Below are positions 1 to 9,590 of a DNA stretch of 64,000 bases, in pieces. Within the stretch, counting starts at the first letter, position 1, and the number at the start of each line of letters is the position of its first letter. A program made the translations under genes and the position numbers. The DNA comes from Diphasiastrum complanatum (Eukaryota > Streptophyta > Lycopodiopsida > Lycopodiales > Lycopodiaceae). The stretch spans positions 4,328,111 through 4,392,110 of the forward strand of contig CM055100.1 of NCBI GenBank assembly GCA_029204225.1, in the 5' to 3' direction. Below the pieces are notes generated by a model that made no database searches, was not told where the DNA came from, and worked only from the letters and a program-made list of their open reading frames with translations.

Positions 1-700
1 GGTTGATCTTCTGCTTCCTGCTGCTTTGGAATCTGTGGCTCAACATTCTGATTTGACGTTTGTCCTTGATCTCCCTCTTGAATTGGCAGTAGTGTGAAGA
101 TCTCATGGCCTCTTTTATCCTTTAATCCAGGGAATGTGGACTCATCAAACTTCACATCTATGCTCGAAACAACATTTTTCGTGGTTGGGTTGTAGAGCCT
201 GTATACTTGTGTTATGTTCGAGTACCCGACCATGATTGTTTGCTCTGATTTATCATCGAGCTTGCCTCTCTTTTCTTTTGGAATGTGCTTGTATGTTGCA
301 CATCCAAACACATGTACGTATGATAGATCAGGCTTTCTACTTGTCCACATTTCATACGGTGTCTTATTTTTTAACATTGTCATTGTTGACCTATTCTGCA
401 GTTGTGTTTTTAGACCTATGACTGTGTCTTTCTTACACATGTCATACAGGCTTCTCATGTTCAGATGATACATTCTCTTGTGCCAAAGCTGATCTTCATT
501 CTCTGATGCATTTAATATGCTATCAGAGTTGTTGATTATCTTGGATTGGTAGAGATTTCCTTCTCTGTATCCAACAGTCAGCAATTTGTTTGTATTTTTC
601 TCGATGTATTGCCATTGAATAAAACTCGCATTCCAAGATCTACCATATTGGAGACTGATAGCAGATCTTTTCTCAATGAAGGCACGTAGAGTGCTCCTGG
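1..700 (-). pseudogene. copia pre-integrase and integrase C-terminal remnant, core deleted
   Basis: On the minus strand the GAG-pre-integrase signature LWHKRMYHLNMRSL is followed after some 25 residues by KTPYEMWTSRKPDL and YVHVFGCATYKHIP, which belong beyond the DDE catalytic core. The roughly 150 residues holding the three catalytic acids are therefore deleted. The sequence continues as the integrase-RT linker to base 1. The deletion makes integrase inactive whatever its other mutations. Confidence 0.75.
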
Positions 701-703
701 CAG

Positions 704-1023
704 CTATGCTTGGCTTGATAGTGTTTGCAGCTGTAGAGTCTCGATGCCTTTGACATCGTGTCTGCTCCCATCACCTAAAATCACTGCTCTATTATTTTCG
801 AGTTCTCTGAAGTCGATCAAGATTTTCTTGTTGCAGGTGATGTGTGATGTTGCTCCTGAATCAATGATTACATCATCGTAGTCTTGTTCAGTGTAGCTCG
901 TTGAAGCTTCATCAAGTATTGTGAAGGCTTCATCACCTCTATCCGCATCCTTGGATGACTCTACAACATTTGCTTTCTCAGCTTTGTTTTCTATTTTTGG
1001 GTTCAATCTGCAATCGTATGCAG
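704..1023 (-). pseudogene. copia aspartic protease (retropepsin) fragment
   Basis: The block contains the retropepsin active-site motif VIIDSGATSHIT, with the catalytic Asp in DSG, about 60 residues after the second zinc knuckle. This is the usual copia Gag-PR spacing. The downstream part (AVILGDGSRHDVKGIETLQL) matches the flap region of copia proteases. The enzyme would release Gag and Pol from the polyprotein. The frame closes at 704, before the GAG-pre-integrase region, so the fragment cannot yield a full polyprotein. Confidence 0.8.
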
Positions 1024-1029
1024 AGTGCC

Positions 1030-1312
1030 CCTTCTTCTTGCAGTGCATGCAAGGTATTGCTGGATTGAACTAGCATTTGTGAGCTATATGGCCTGGTTTG
1101 TGACAGTGATCACAAGAAGAAGATTGTTGATTCGAGGACTTCGTCTTCTCGAATATGGGTTTGTTCTTGTGTTTCTTCCTTCCTTTCGTGAAGAGGGCCT
1201 TCTTTGGATCACTGCTTCCTTCTCCTTCATCCCTCATCAGTCTCTCATCAACAACAAAACTGATCGCTTTGTCGAATGTCATATCTGGCAGACTCAGTTT
1301 GAGCATTCTCAA
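1030..1312 (-). pseudogene. copia gag C-terminus with two CCHC zinc knuckles
   Basis: A basic, lysine-rich segment leads into two CX2CX4HX4C zinc knuckles: CDHCHKPGHIAHKC at the end of the block starting at 1312, and CMHCKKKGHSAYDC, read in another frame from about 1048. In retroelements these knuckles form the nucleocapsid part of Gag and bind element RNA. The two knuckles lie in adjacent frames, so a frameshift separates them. Double knuckles are common in one plant copia branch, whereas the intact element at 54763-61193 has one. Confidence 0.75.
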
Positions 1313-1488
1313 TGGCTAATAGGACATGGGTAGAGACTTCATGAAGTACATCAGCTGCTGTGGTGCTGGGACCTGGTGCTCCTGTCCTGATGCAGCGAGT
1401 TGAATGAAGATCATTCTGATCTTCTCAACATATTGATCTAACTGGTTGTCATCCCATCATATGGATTGCAGCTGATTGTGAAGATGCA

Positions 1489-1671
1489 TCACTGAACTGC
1501 AGTCCTCACTTCATACTTCTGTTTTAATCTTTCCCATGCTGCATGGCTGCTTTCGTAGTCTTCAATCTGCATGAGTAGATCTTCGTTGATGGACGAAACG
1601 ATGATCACCATTTCACACTCATCTTTTCTGATCCATTCAGACGTGCATACTGACGCAAGTAAGTATGCCAT
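1489..1671 (-). pseudogene. copia gag fragment (UBN2-like)
   Basis: This 60-codon open stretch resembles the middle of a copia Gag: it contains the pattern ESSHAAWERLKQKYE, typical of UBN2-type gag regions where a tryptophan precedes a short helix. Gag would form the virus-like particle around the element RNA. The N-terminal part, normally with a WK motif, is absent because the fragment ends at the junction with the gypsy relic. A stop follows at 1489, and similar gag sequence continues with stops towards 1320. Confidence 0.6.
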
Positions 1672-1674
1672 AGG

Positions 1675-2135
1675 AGGAATTCTAGCACAACCGGACGAAT
1701 AAGAAAAAGATTTTTTGATACATTTCTTGGGCAGGCAACTGGTGTCTGCTGAAGTAAACTATACAACAACCGAGAGAGAAGCATTGGCCATGGTCTATGT
1801 CGTACAACAACTTAGACACTATTTACCAGGCCAAACCTTTGCCTTCTACATAGACCATCAAGCATTGTTATATATTTTTAATAATCTTGTAAAACTGGAC
1901 ACATAGCTCGATGGCTCTTAATACTTGAGAAATTCAATTTCCGCGTAGTCGTCAAAAAAGAAACACAACACTTCATGGCTGACCACCTTTCCAAACTTCC
2001 CAATGCTGAAAAGGCTGATGCACCAGTCAACGACAATCTACCTGATGCATGCCTTTTCTAGATCGATGCCACTCCCTTATGGGCTAAGGAAATCACTTAG
2101 TTCCTCACCACAAGCAGACTCAAAGAAGGCCTAAA
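1675..2135 (+). pseudogene. Ty3/gypsy RNase H and connection-domain relic
   Basis: The plus-strand translation shows the gypsy RNase H hallmarks: NYTTTEREALAMVYVVQQLRHY (YxxTEREALA with an acidic catalytic residue), then IDHQALLYIFNN, and after a frameshift at about 1905 RWLLILEKFNF and ADHLSKL, the usual end of RNase H. Several stops (TAG at 1904, further stops near 2060 and 2098) break the frame. It directly abuts the minus-strand copia fragment on the left, and an LTR begins at 2136 on the right, so it was hit by at least one later insertion. Confidence 0.85.
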
Positions 2136-2958
2136 TGTGAAAAACGCAAAAAATAAGCATGGTAGAGGCAAAAAATCTTGTATATAGGATAGACACACAT
2201 GTGTGGAGCCTGTTCCCATGTGTGAAACTAGTGTACTTTTCATGTACCATAATCATATATGCTGTACATATGTTTTAATTCAAGTTCTAGTGGCTAAAAT
2301 GGCCAAAAACTAGTTTTTTAGAGATATGACACATGGCACCAATCTAATGATTGCATGAGCCAAATATTTTGAATAGGTGTCACATCCCATGTGTAGAGGA
2401 CAGCTCACACGTGTGGAAATATCTGAAGTAGGTGAGTTTTTGCTTCTAGAAGATTTCCATGAAGATCTCCACATAGTAGGGAAATAGACCAAAAATGCCC
2501 AAAATGGATAGTTTTGATCCAAGTGTCAAATTGCATGATGGTGACAAGGCATCCTCACACGTGTGAGATCTGATGCATGATCAGTACCTTGAGCTCCAAA
2601 AGTGTATATATAGAGGCTTATTTGGCCATAATCAATGTGAGACACCAATCTTGGTTTTGGAAGCAATTTTGAGCGATTCTCTCCATTTGTCTACATTTGT
2701 TTTGATTGTTTTGAGGTGCTATCAATGTGTACTTGATTTTCCGGTTTGGAGTCTGTCCTCAGACAGGGTTTCACACGTGAGAAACCAGAAAGTACACCTA
2801 CCTTCAATTAATGATTGTTCTTGTTAGGATTTTGTGTCTAGAATTGATCTAGATTGATCTTAATCTCAAGTAGATTGATAGATCAAGTAATCTGACAACC
2901 AATCTCTCTTAAGGATCAGATTAGGATCCACTCTTGGTCTTTTTGTACTTTTTGCACA
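2136..2958 (+). repeat. Ty1/copia 5' LTR, plus orientation
   Basis: The 823 bp segment starts TGTG and ends TTTTGCACA, and is followed at once by the tRNA-iMet primer site TGGTATCAGAGC, which fixes its 3' end and orientation. A TATA box (TATATATA) lies at 2605-2612, as expected for the U3/R promoter. It holds at least three CACACGTG-type and two CACATGTG-type palindromic sites. No second copy of this LTR was found, so it is a truncated element: only LTR, primer site and about 75 bp of leader remain before minus-strand copia sequence starts near 3045. The left boundary is inferred from the TG start only. Confidence 0.6.
2605..2612 (+). promoter_or_regulatory. TATA box of the plus-strand LTR
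   Basis: TATATATA lies about 350 bp before the LTR end, a normal place for the retrotransposon promoter. Confidence 0.5.
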
Positions 2959-2970
2959 TGGTATCAGAGC
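2959..2970 (+). other. Primer binding site (tRNA-iMet), plus
   Basis: TGGTATCAGAGC is the complement of the 3' end of plant initiator-Met tRNA, the usual primer of copia reverse transcription. It touches the end of the LTR at 2958. Confidence 0.8.
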
Positions 2971-3047
2971 CTAGTACAAGAGGTTTTGTTGAAATTGATA
3001 GGGTTAATCCAAATCAAAGCCAAAATTAGCAGTTTTTTGGAAACTAG

Positions 3048-3653
3048 TCAAATTTTGTGTAGCGAGTTGGATTTATAGCTATCCTCAAAATTTTTGGTCC
3101 AGATTTCATTGCTCTTTCCTTCATAATACTCCCTCTTAATGATTGCATCATAAGAAGTAGAAATCTCAAAAACATTAGAAGCCATGGAAAAAATGATTAG
3201 TACCTTCAACATAAGGATGATTGAAGTACTCTCTTTTTTCAAACAAGAACTTCTACTCAATGTTTTAGGTAATGACTCATATGATAATGATTCTTCCTCA
3301 CTGTCATTCAAAATGACATCATTCAAAGTACTTCCTACTTTGAACTCTTCACATACTTCTCTTCTTCTTGACTTGTGACTATCTCCCTCACCAAGTCTCT
3401 TGATAGAACCATTTGATCTACTCTCTTTATGAAAACATGTGACTCCACTTGCTGGAAAAATGACTTTCTTGGATTCATCACAAAAGAATGTAGAAGAATC
3501 ATCTCCTTCATGAATGCACCTAGCAACATCTTTTTCCATATGATCAAAGACATCATTAGCAACAATCTTTTCCAAGGAAGAACCTTCACCTCCATTTATG
3601 AAGTTAGCTCTTTCCTTACCTTTTGCATGCTTGCACTTTCCATGAAGAACCAT
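3048..3653 (-). CDS. Unidentified 201-aa ORF at the pol position of a copia relic
   Basis: I do not recognise this protein. It is an uninterrupted 201-codon frame, rich in Ser, Lys and Glu, with a short acidic run near residue 115 (NDSEEESLSYESL) and a moderately hydrophobic patch near residue 150. It has no zinc knuckle, DSG, integrase or YVDD motif. It sits where GAG-pre-integrase and integrase should follow the protease of the surrounding copia element, and a second frame just upstream (3853-3656) may be part of the same unknown sequence. Alternatives are a captured host exon, a fragment of another repeat, or a chance frame. A long open frame in otherwise decayed DNA makes it worth noting, but a function cannot be given. 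Confidence 0.3.
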   Translation of the reverse strand: MVLHGKCKHAKGKERANFINGGEGSSLEKIVANDVFDHMEKDVARCIHEGDDSSTFFCDESKKVIFPASGVTCFHKESRSNGSIKRLGEGDSHKSRRREVCEEFKVGSTLNDVILNDSEEESLSYESLPKTLSRSSCLKKESTSIILMLKVLIIFSMASNVFEISTSYDAIIKREYYEGKSNEIWTKNFEDSYKSNSLHKI

Positions 3654-3755
3654 TGAAAACCATCATTATCCTCAAGACTAGCCAAGTTAGCACAAAGATG
3701 AACATCTCCAAAAAGCATATTAGATCTTGACCTAAATCTAGCATAAGGAAGCTTC

Positions 3756-4289
3756 TTAGACTTTGCATAAGATCCACCAATAAAAGCTACCTTGTCTATT
3801 GCCCCTAGCAACCAAGATTTCTTCCTTTGTAATGAAACAAGCATCACCACCAAACTTGATCATGTATCCTTTCTCTATCATTTGACCAACACTTAGCAAA
3901 TTCTTTGAAAGTGAAGGAATGTACAGAACACCAGCAAGTCTTGCTTCCCTATTAGTAGAGAGACAAATTGGAATGAAACCAATACCTTCAATCACACACT
4001 CACCACCATTGGCCATGTAAATTGCTTTCTTGGCTCCATCATAAGTGAACAAAGAAGTAAAAATCTCCTTGTGACTAGTCATGTGTGAACTAGCTCCACT
4101 ATCAATCCACCATGAATATTTGTCACCTTTACTTGATATTGGACTTGAAGAACACATAAAAAAAGAATCACCACCACCTAGATCCTCATCATTAGTAGTA
4201 AAGTTGATTTGCTTGCTACCTTCATCTCTTTGCTTCTTCAAACATTCATTAGCAAAATGCCCTTTGATTTCACAATAAAAGCATTTCAA
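3756..4289 (-). pseudogene. copia zinc knuckle and aspartic protease
   Basis: The 177-residue frame opens with the CCHC knuckle CFYCEIKGHFANEC (Cys3, Cys6, His11, Cys16) and continues to the retropepsin site WWIDSGASSHMT, with catalytic Asp at residue 63. Further on, YIPSLSKNLLSVGQM is the standard end of the copia protease region. It would be the nucleocapsid-protease part of a Gag-Pol polyprotein. The match stops near residue 165; the usual GAG-pre-integrase HKRLGH motif does not follow. The gag frame upstream differs from this one, so translation of a polyprotein is not possible. Confidence 0.8.
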
Positions 4290-4585
4290 CTTAGACTTAT
4301 CTTTCTTTTTGCCAAAAGAAGAAGTCTCACCTTGATCTTTCCCTTTAGACCAATTGCCTTTGCCTTTGCCCTTGAACTGAACTTGCCTTTGATGAACATA
4401 GTCTCTTCTTAATAATGAGATGTCGACGTAGATCCACCTCCTCTTGATTGAAGCCTATACTCCTCATTCACCAAGATCTCTTGCAAATCCACAATACTTG
4501 GCAAAGTCTTTTGAATATCAAAAATTTGAACAAGATTAGCATGATCATCCAACAAGCTATTAAGTATAACTTGAACAAGTTCTAC

Positions 4586-5011
4586 CTACTTAATGATTTC
4601 ATCAATACATGTTAACTCATCATTGAATGCTTTAACCCTCAAAACAAAAGCATGAGTACTCTCTTCCTTCTTTTGCAAACTTTGAAAGATTTGCCTTCTT
4701 AGAGTCAACACTCTAGATGTGGAATTGGATTCATAAAGCATATTCAAAGCCTCCAAAGATGATGTGCACTTACCAATCTCCTTGAGAAGTTCATTGGTGA
4801 TATTCATCTTAATCATGTGTAGAGCTTTCTTTGCTCTCTTGTCATACCTCACTTGATCTTGAGGTGCTTGAGGTCTCTTCTCCACACCTACAACAATCTC
4901 CATTAACTCATTCATCTCCAATAAGGACTCCATCCTCACCTTCCAAGTGGAATAGCTGTTTGAGGTAAGCCTATCATTGCCTTCCAACTTGAATCCGTCA
5001 CTTGTCGCCAT
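4586..5011 (-). pseudogene. copia gag N-terminal half
   Basis: Gag starts at the ATG at 5011 (MATSDGFKLEG), the position matching the start of the intact copia polyprotein at 59366; the open frame itself extends further upstream without homology. Features are the WKVRMESLLE motif, a helical middle (RVLTLRRQIFQSLQKKEEST) and the stretch AFVLRVKAFNDEL. A TAA at 4586 cuts it, and homologous gag sequence resumes beyond the stop (EILVNEEYRLQS around 4450), so one nonsense mutation and later frameshifts broke it. About 15 residues near position 80 are missing relative to the relative at 59 kb. Confidence 0.8.
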
Positions 5012-5597
5012 GTTGCAATGACCTGATCTTCTCTTAACCTGTTCCAATGCACAAAGCACTCTCTTTAATGTCAAAAAATGAACTCAAGAAAAAATCACAA
5101 AGATATGGAACCTCTCAAATCTCTTCGAGCACTTCTAACTAGAAAATCAACACATAGAATAGTGAAATCTTGATCAACCTATGATCTATCCTCAATATAA
5201 TGATTCTTGACACTTCCTAAGATTGAAAAACACTCAAATGAAGTTCAGTAACCTCACAAACTAGAGATCTAATCAAAATTAGGGTTTTGACAAAATCACA
5301 AAAAATTGAATATCTCAAATTCTACATGCAATTTCTAAAAACTTGATATATCATCTTGTAGCCTCCAATGAGACCTTCCTAATAAACCAAAATTGGCTAA
5401 TTTCAGTAAACCAAGTGTGAAATGAGAATTGATCAAGTATATAACCCTATATTGAGTTTTGACCTACAAAAGATCCAATCTACATATGCAAAACTGTTGA
5501 TTTTTGAGTAGAAATCAATCTAGCATGCTCTAGCATTGGCAACTCCTCCGGATCCTTGCTAAAGATGTCTGATCCTTTCATAATCTAAAACAAAAGA

Positions 5598-5609
5598 GCT
5601 CTGATACCA
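5598..5609 (-). other. Primer binding site (tRNA-iMet), minus
   Basis: Plus-strand GCTCTGATACCA reads TGGTATCAGAGC on minus and touches the LTR starting at 5610. Confidence 0.85.
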
Positions 5610-6243
5610 TGTGAAGTATTTCAGATTATTCAAGATCCAATCCATATCCTTGATCTTTGGTTACAATAAGGAGCAAACCAACAATTTTGCCAATGTAGGA
5701 AAATCAGCATCTACATACAAAATGAGATGCAAACTCTAAGAGATACTGATCAACATGAACCAAAATATAAAATATGTTTGTTGTCCTTGAAATTACAATA
5801 CCCTACTGTATTTCACACGTGTGGGATTGGAAACAACAATAAATGATCATTCTACACACAAGATTGCAAGATATCATCATGAGAGTGCACCAATGAGCAG
5901 TAGAACCCAAAGAGAACGATGTATAATGATGAAATGAGAGAGAGAAGAGAGAAGTTATGTCTCTCCATGATTTACATCCTTTTATAACAGGTCCAAACCC
6001 TATTGTCTTTCCCTCCAAAATGTAAACCCTACTATTTTTGGGTCTAGATTCAATGTACCCAAAGTTCGAATTTGAATCTCTCTCAAACTCGACTACCAAC
6101 TATTTCACACTTTCAAAAAGTGTTTATTGAATGTATTTTAAACTAATATAACTTCAAAAAGTTTTTCTCTAAGTTTAGAATGAGTTTTGGCCTCATATTG
6201 ACAATTTACCAGAATATGACTAAACTTGTTGAAATCTCTCACA
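5610..6243 (-). repeat. 5' LTR of the decayed copia element (634 bp)
   Basis: On plus it starts TGTGAAGTATTTC directly after the primer site and ends CTCTCACA, giving TGTGA/TCACA ends. A TATA box on minus (TTATAAAAGG at 5979-5988) and a TTCACACGTGTG site near 5812 lie inside. Sequence from about 5840 to 6243 is repeated in decayed form at 35048-35460, which supports the right end. The partner LTR is not in the expected place. Confidence 0.75.
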
Positions 6244-6932
6244 ATATACACTTTTGGGCTTTTATGCATTAGAGGTACTTCATGTGATTGATTTCTTTTT
6301 ACCTCTTGATATTTGGCATTCCTGGTTAATACGTATCAACTAAAGAGCATGAATTTACAATGTGTTGTAACCGAAAAGTGGTTTGCCCACGAGGCAACTA
6401 CATGCAAATGTCAGTAAGATTATGCTAAAATGATAGATAGAAACAAGGAGAATACTCTCTGCTATATAAACAAGAAAGGAATAACTATTAAGAAACCAAA
6501 TTATTGTAAATTATCACAAGTCATGACAACAACTAAAGAGCACAACTATGTGAAACGACTGTTATTATTGTAAAATGTGTAATGTATTTTTGTAGTAAGT
6601 AGGCCATATTAAATATAATAGACCTTCATGGTATTAAAGTGTGCTCAATTTGAAAGCATGGCTGCAAGCACAAATGTGTAGACACAAATAGAAGATGACC
6701 AGACAATAATGGAATACAATATCAAAGTTGCAATAAATATCGGGGCTAGACAATGAGCACCCAAGGTTAGGGTTTCAAGGTTTTAAGGTTTCCACAAATA
6801 ATGCCTAGGATCTTGTTATATCAACACCTCTAGCTTGTGCTGTAGTTGTCGCACATAAGTCCATATGCATACCTTGAACCAACACAATATTTGGTACTAG
6901 GTTTCAAATCATTTTTCTCGGGAATGCACACA
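6244..6932. other. No gene seen; insertion site of the next element
   Basis: AT-rich sequence without a supported ORF, primer site or LTR end. Together with 10663-11531 it was continuous before the element at 6938-10657 inserted, as shown by the CGACC target duplication. Confidence 0.5.
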
Positions 6933-6937
6933 CGACC
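6933..6937. repeat. Target site duplication CGACC (left)
   Basis: CGACC precedes the left LTR and is repeated after the right LTR at 10658-10662. A 5 bp duplication is the usual footprint of copia integrase. Confidence 0.85.
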
Positions 6938-8027
6938 TGTTGGGAGAGAGAGAGAACGAATAAATGACGAACAAGACATGAACGAGAAACGAACTCGAAC
7001 AAGAAGCGAACGAGTAGCGAACTCGAATAGAAAATATTTGCGCGCAGCAGAAAGAGTTAAATGACTCTCTCCCTAAGCATGACTACACCTATCAGAATGG
7101 ACAGAACAGACAGTGATTGAAATTATGGTCATTCTAGATTACGTAGCCAAACCTTTGAATGGACGAAGCGCTAGAAGAATAATTTGTCGCGAATTGCAAG
7201 ACAAATTATTTGTCGTGAATGATTCGCGAAGAGCTAGACAGTGCTCGAATGATATTTAGTTGCAAATTATTTACGAAAGATAAGAATAAAAATTAATTGT
7301 TTATTATCAGAAAGAGCAACTGGAACAATCAGATAGAAAGAAGAATAAGCATAGCAATATTGACAGATCTTAAACGCAGAATAGATGAACTGTGTCAGAT
7401 TAAGTATAGCAAGTATACAGATCAATAATGCGATAGAGCACAAGACAGTAGCGGACGAAACCGCATGCCCTACAAAGCTTATTTTTGTCTATAATGAGGA
7501 ATATAACCTCCTTTTGCTTATTCTAGACTTATCTTGCTCTTCTAGCAAACACTGCTTCATCGTCATCTATTAAATACACAGATGGTATCTACTATATACA
7601 AGATATTATAGGTGTGCAGATATGAAAGTACAGAGTGGATGTGCTATCTATAGGAGATTGTGGGTGGCTGCAGTCGTTGTTCAATCTGTTAGCGCAGCTG
7701 CAAAGGATGAGTGTGGAAAAGGGTGTGACGTCAAGTGAACGTTCGTGATGATGCAAGAGTGCGTCACTCTTACAAATGGCCTTAGGATAAGATCTACAGT
7801 GTGCCTTAGCTTTTAGAAAACTTTGTCATTCTATGAGGTAATGTCCTCCTTTCGCCTGTCACCATGACCTATGTAAGAACACAGTATCGCGATTCATTCG
7901 CCTTTTATTCCTCTATGTGAATTTGTGTGTAAAAATACAGACTGCGTGACAACGCTAGAAAATATACAACATGAATGGAGGCTGACTAAAATAGGGATTT
8001 AGAAGAGTGGAAGGAGTAAATCCAACA
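6938..8027 (-). repeat. 3' LTR (left copy, 1090 bp)
   Basis: Starts TGTTGGGAGAGAG and ends AATCCAACA, with perfect 6 bp terminal inverted repeats. It matches 9591-10657 along its length; it has an extra stretch near 7205-7225 (TCGTGAATGATTCGCG) missing in the other copy, plus a short extra piece near 7035. Confidence 0.92.
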
Positions 8028-8034
8028 CCCATCC

Positions 8035-8445
8035 TTAATCTGGATCCGTGAATGCCTTGATCTTCAGATTGAGCAATGCACAAAATGTGTTGTGTGCATT
8101 AACACTGAGTGCTTTCATGAAAATATTTGCACCCATGTCATGTATTTTGCAGTACGTTAAGCTCACCTCTCGGTCGAGAACCTTGCCCCTGATGTAGTGA
8201 TATCTTATCTCAATGTGCTTACTCCTAGAATGAAATCTAGGGTTGGCTGATAGAGCAATAGCACTTTGATTATCACAAAACAAGATTGTAGGGCTGTGCT
8301 GATACAGATTGATGTCTGACAACAAATTTCTCAACCAAAACGCTTTCTTAATAGATTGAGAAGCAGCAATGTATTCTGCTTCAGTAGAAGAAAGTGTGAT
8401 AGAGGTTTGCTTACGACTGTTCCATGAAACATTTTCAGTTGACAT
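8035..8445 (-). pseudogene. copia RNase H, C-terminal domain
   Basis: The open frame has the copia RNase H signatures LSSTEAEYIAASQS, LFCDNQSAIALSANP and FHSRSKHIEIRYHYIRGKV, covering two of the catalytic acids (Glu in STEAEY, Asp in CDN). The DADWAG motif that should precede them is missing: the frame begins just before SWNSRKQ. The usual ADIFTKAL end is altered to ANIFMKAL, and translation ends at 8035, eight bases from the LTR. As the remains of Pol in a deletion derivative it cannot make an active enzyme. Confidence 0.8.
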
Positions 8446-8690
8446 TCGGGATCTGAGTGAATCCTCGTGCTACCAGTCTTGCCTTCCTTCGATCAATTGC
8501 TCTGTTGGCATTGTATTTGATCTTGAAAATCCATTTGCAATCAATAATATTGCAACCAATAGGAGCTTCAACTAATGACCATGTCTGATTCTTGATCAGA
8601 GAGAATACTCTCTATCCATAGCTTCTCTCCAGAGATCAGAGTCTAGTTGGCTAAGTGCCTCTTCGACTGTCGTCGGTTCTTGCATTAAAA
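8446..8690 (-). pseudogene. copia reverse transcriptase N-terminal piece
   Basis: Minus-strand frames show the entry region of copia RT: EPTTVEEALSQLDSDLWREAM (the usual EA...W..AM motif) followed, after a frame change near 8596, by CKWIFKIKYNANRAIDR and KARLVARGFTQ. Just past ARGFTQ the sequence jumps to RNase H at 8445, so the catalytic palm with YVDD is deleted. At its other side it is joined directly to gag at about 8740. Confidence 0.75.
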
Positions 8691-8739
8691 GACAGGCAGA
8701 CTCAGGAGTATACCTTGTGGGTTGTGTATGCACTCGGCT

Positions 8740-9432
8740 TGATCTTTTGGAAAGATTCGACTGGTCTGACTTTGATGGCTTTGGGCCTTTCTTCTTCTTC
8801 TGATTTGTCTTGCCCTTGTTGGTGTACAAGGTGTGAGAATCAGCTAAGGAGCTTGAGGCTTCGTTCCTTCGCGTGTCTTCCTGCAACAACATAGTGGTGA
8901 CTCTCAAAAGAGTCAATTCTGGATGAGTCATGATGATCTTCACCTAGCTGTTGTAAGAACTTGGCAAGCTTGTAAGCAGTTGCATCACTGAGCCTTGATC
9001 ATCTATGACAGATCCGACAACGGCCATTTGTCTTAGCAGGTTCTTGAATTGATTAATGTGATTCTGTAGAAAATCACCATTCGTCATCTTGAGGGAGTAT
9101 AATTTCTTCCTGAGATGTAGCTTAGAAGCTATATCTCGCACTTCGTATAGTGTGCTCAAGATGTCCCAGACTTCTTTCGATGTCTGGGCCTCAAATACAT
9201 GGCCGATCTGTGTATCCGTGATGTTGAGGATGATCAATGCGAAAGCCTTTCCATCCTTCAGCTTCCATCTGGCGATTGCTGCGTCATTTGCTTTGAGTTT
9301 CTCTTATGTACCTGTGACAACGTCATACAATTCCTTTGCCATTAGTACAGTTTTCCTCTTAAATTTCCATAGATGGTAATTGGCTCCATCAAGCTTGTCC
9401 ATGAGAGGACTGGCTTTCCCTTGGGAATCCAT
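8740..9432 (-). pseudogene. copia gag (UBN2 type) joined to RT
   Basis: Gag opens at the ATG at 9432 (MDSQGKASPLMDKLDG) with the YHLWKFK motif near residue 20. A stop near 9307 is followed by an open frame with VWDILSTLYEVRDIASKLHLRKKL and LLRQMAVVGSVIDDQ, the standard gag-polypeptide of LTR copia type. After a break at 8944 it continues as VTTMLLQEDTRRNEA and a Lys-rich tail, then runs into RT sequence without a zinc knuckle. Gag forms the particle shell; here it has at least two breaks. Confidence 0.8.
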
Positions 9433-9578
9433 GTGGAAGAATTAGCCTAAGTGATAGGCGAAACTATCAGTGACTTAAGTATGAGAATCTGATACTGGAA
9501 AAATACAGAACAAGAAGACAATTACTCTATCGGATAGTAGAGTCTTGTACTGTGGAAGCTAATCAAACTATGAACATG

Positions 9579-9590
9579 GCTCTGATACCA
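9579..9590 (-). other. Primer binding site (tRNA-iMet), minus
   Basis: GCTCTGATACCA on plus, touching the LTR that starts at 9591. Confidence 0.9.

Larger units (their letters stand above)
1..1671 (-). mobile_element. Degenerate Ty1/copia fragment (gag to integrase end)
   Basis: Reading on the minus strand from 1671 down, the order is gag helix region, two zinc knuckles, retropepsin, GAG-pre-integrase and the integrase C-terminal region, which is the copia gene order. Neither an LTR nor a primer site is present. The right end is cut at about 1671-1680, where plus-strand gypsy RNase H sequence begins; the left end runs off the window. The integrase core is missing: the pre-integrase motif LWHKRMYHLNMRSL (around 450-500) passes almost directly into integrase-tail sequence (KTPYEMW, HVFGCATY). 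Stops and frameshifts separate the blocks, so it is dead. Confidence 0.85.
3045..6243 (-). mobile_element. Decayed minus-strand Ty1/copia element, 5' LTR retained
   Basis: On minus, the order is 5' LTR (6243-5610), primer site (5609-5598), about 590 bp leader, gag (from ATG at 5011), zinc knuckle, protease, then sequence unlike copia pol down to about 3045. Integrase, reverse transcriptase, RNase H and the 3' LTR are missing. Gag and protease resemble those of the intact element at 54763-61193 (shared STWKVRMESLLE near the Gag start and the WWIDSGASSHMT protease site), so both belong to one clade. Stops at 4586 and frame changes show it is inactive. Confidence 0.85.
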
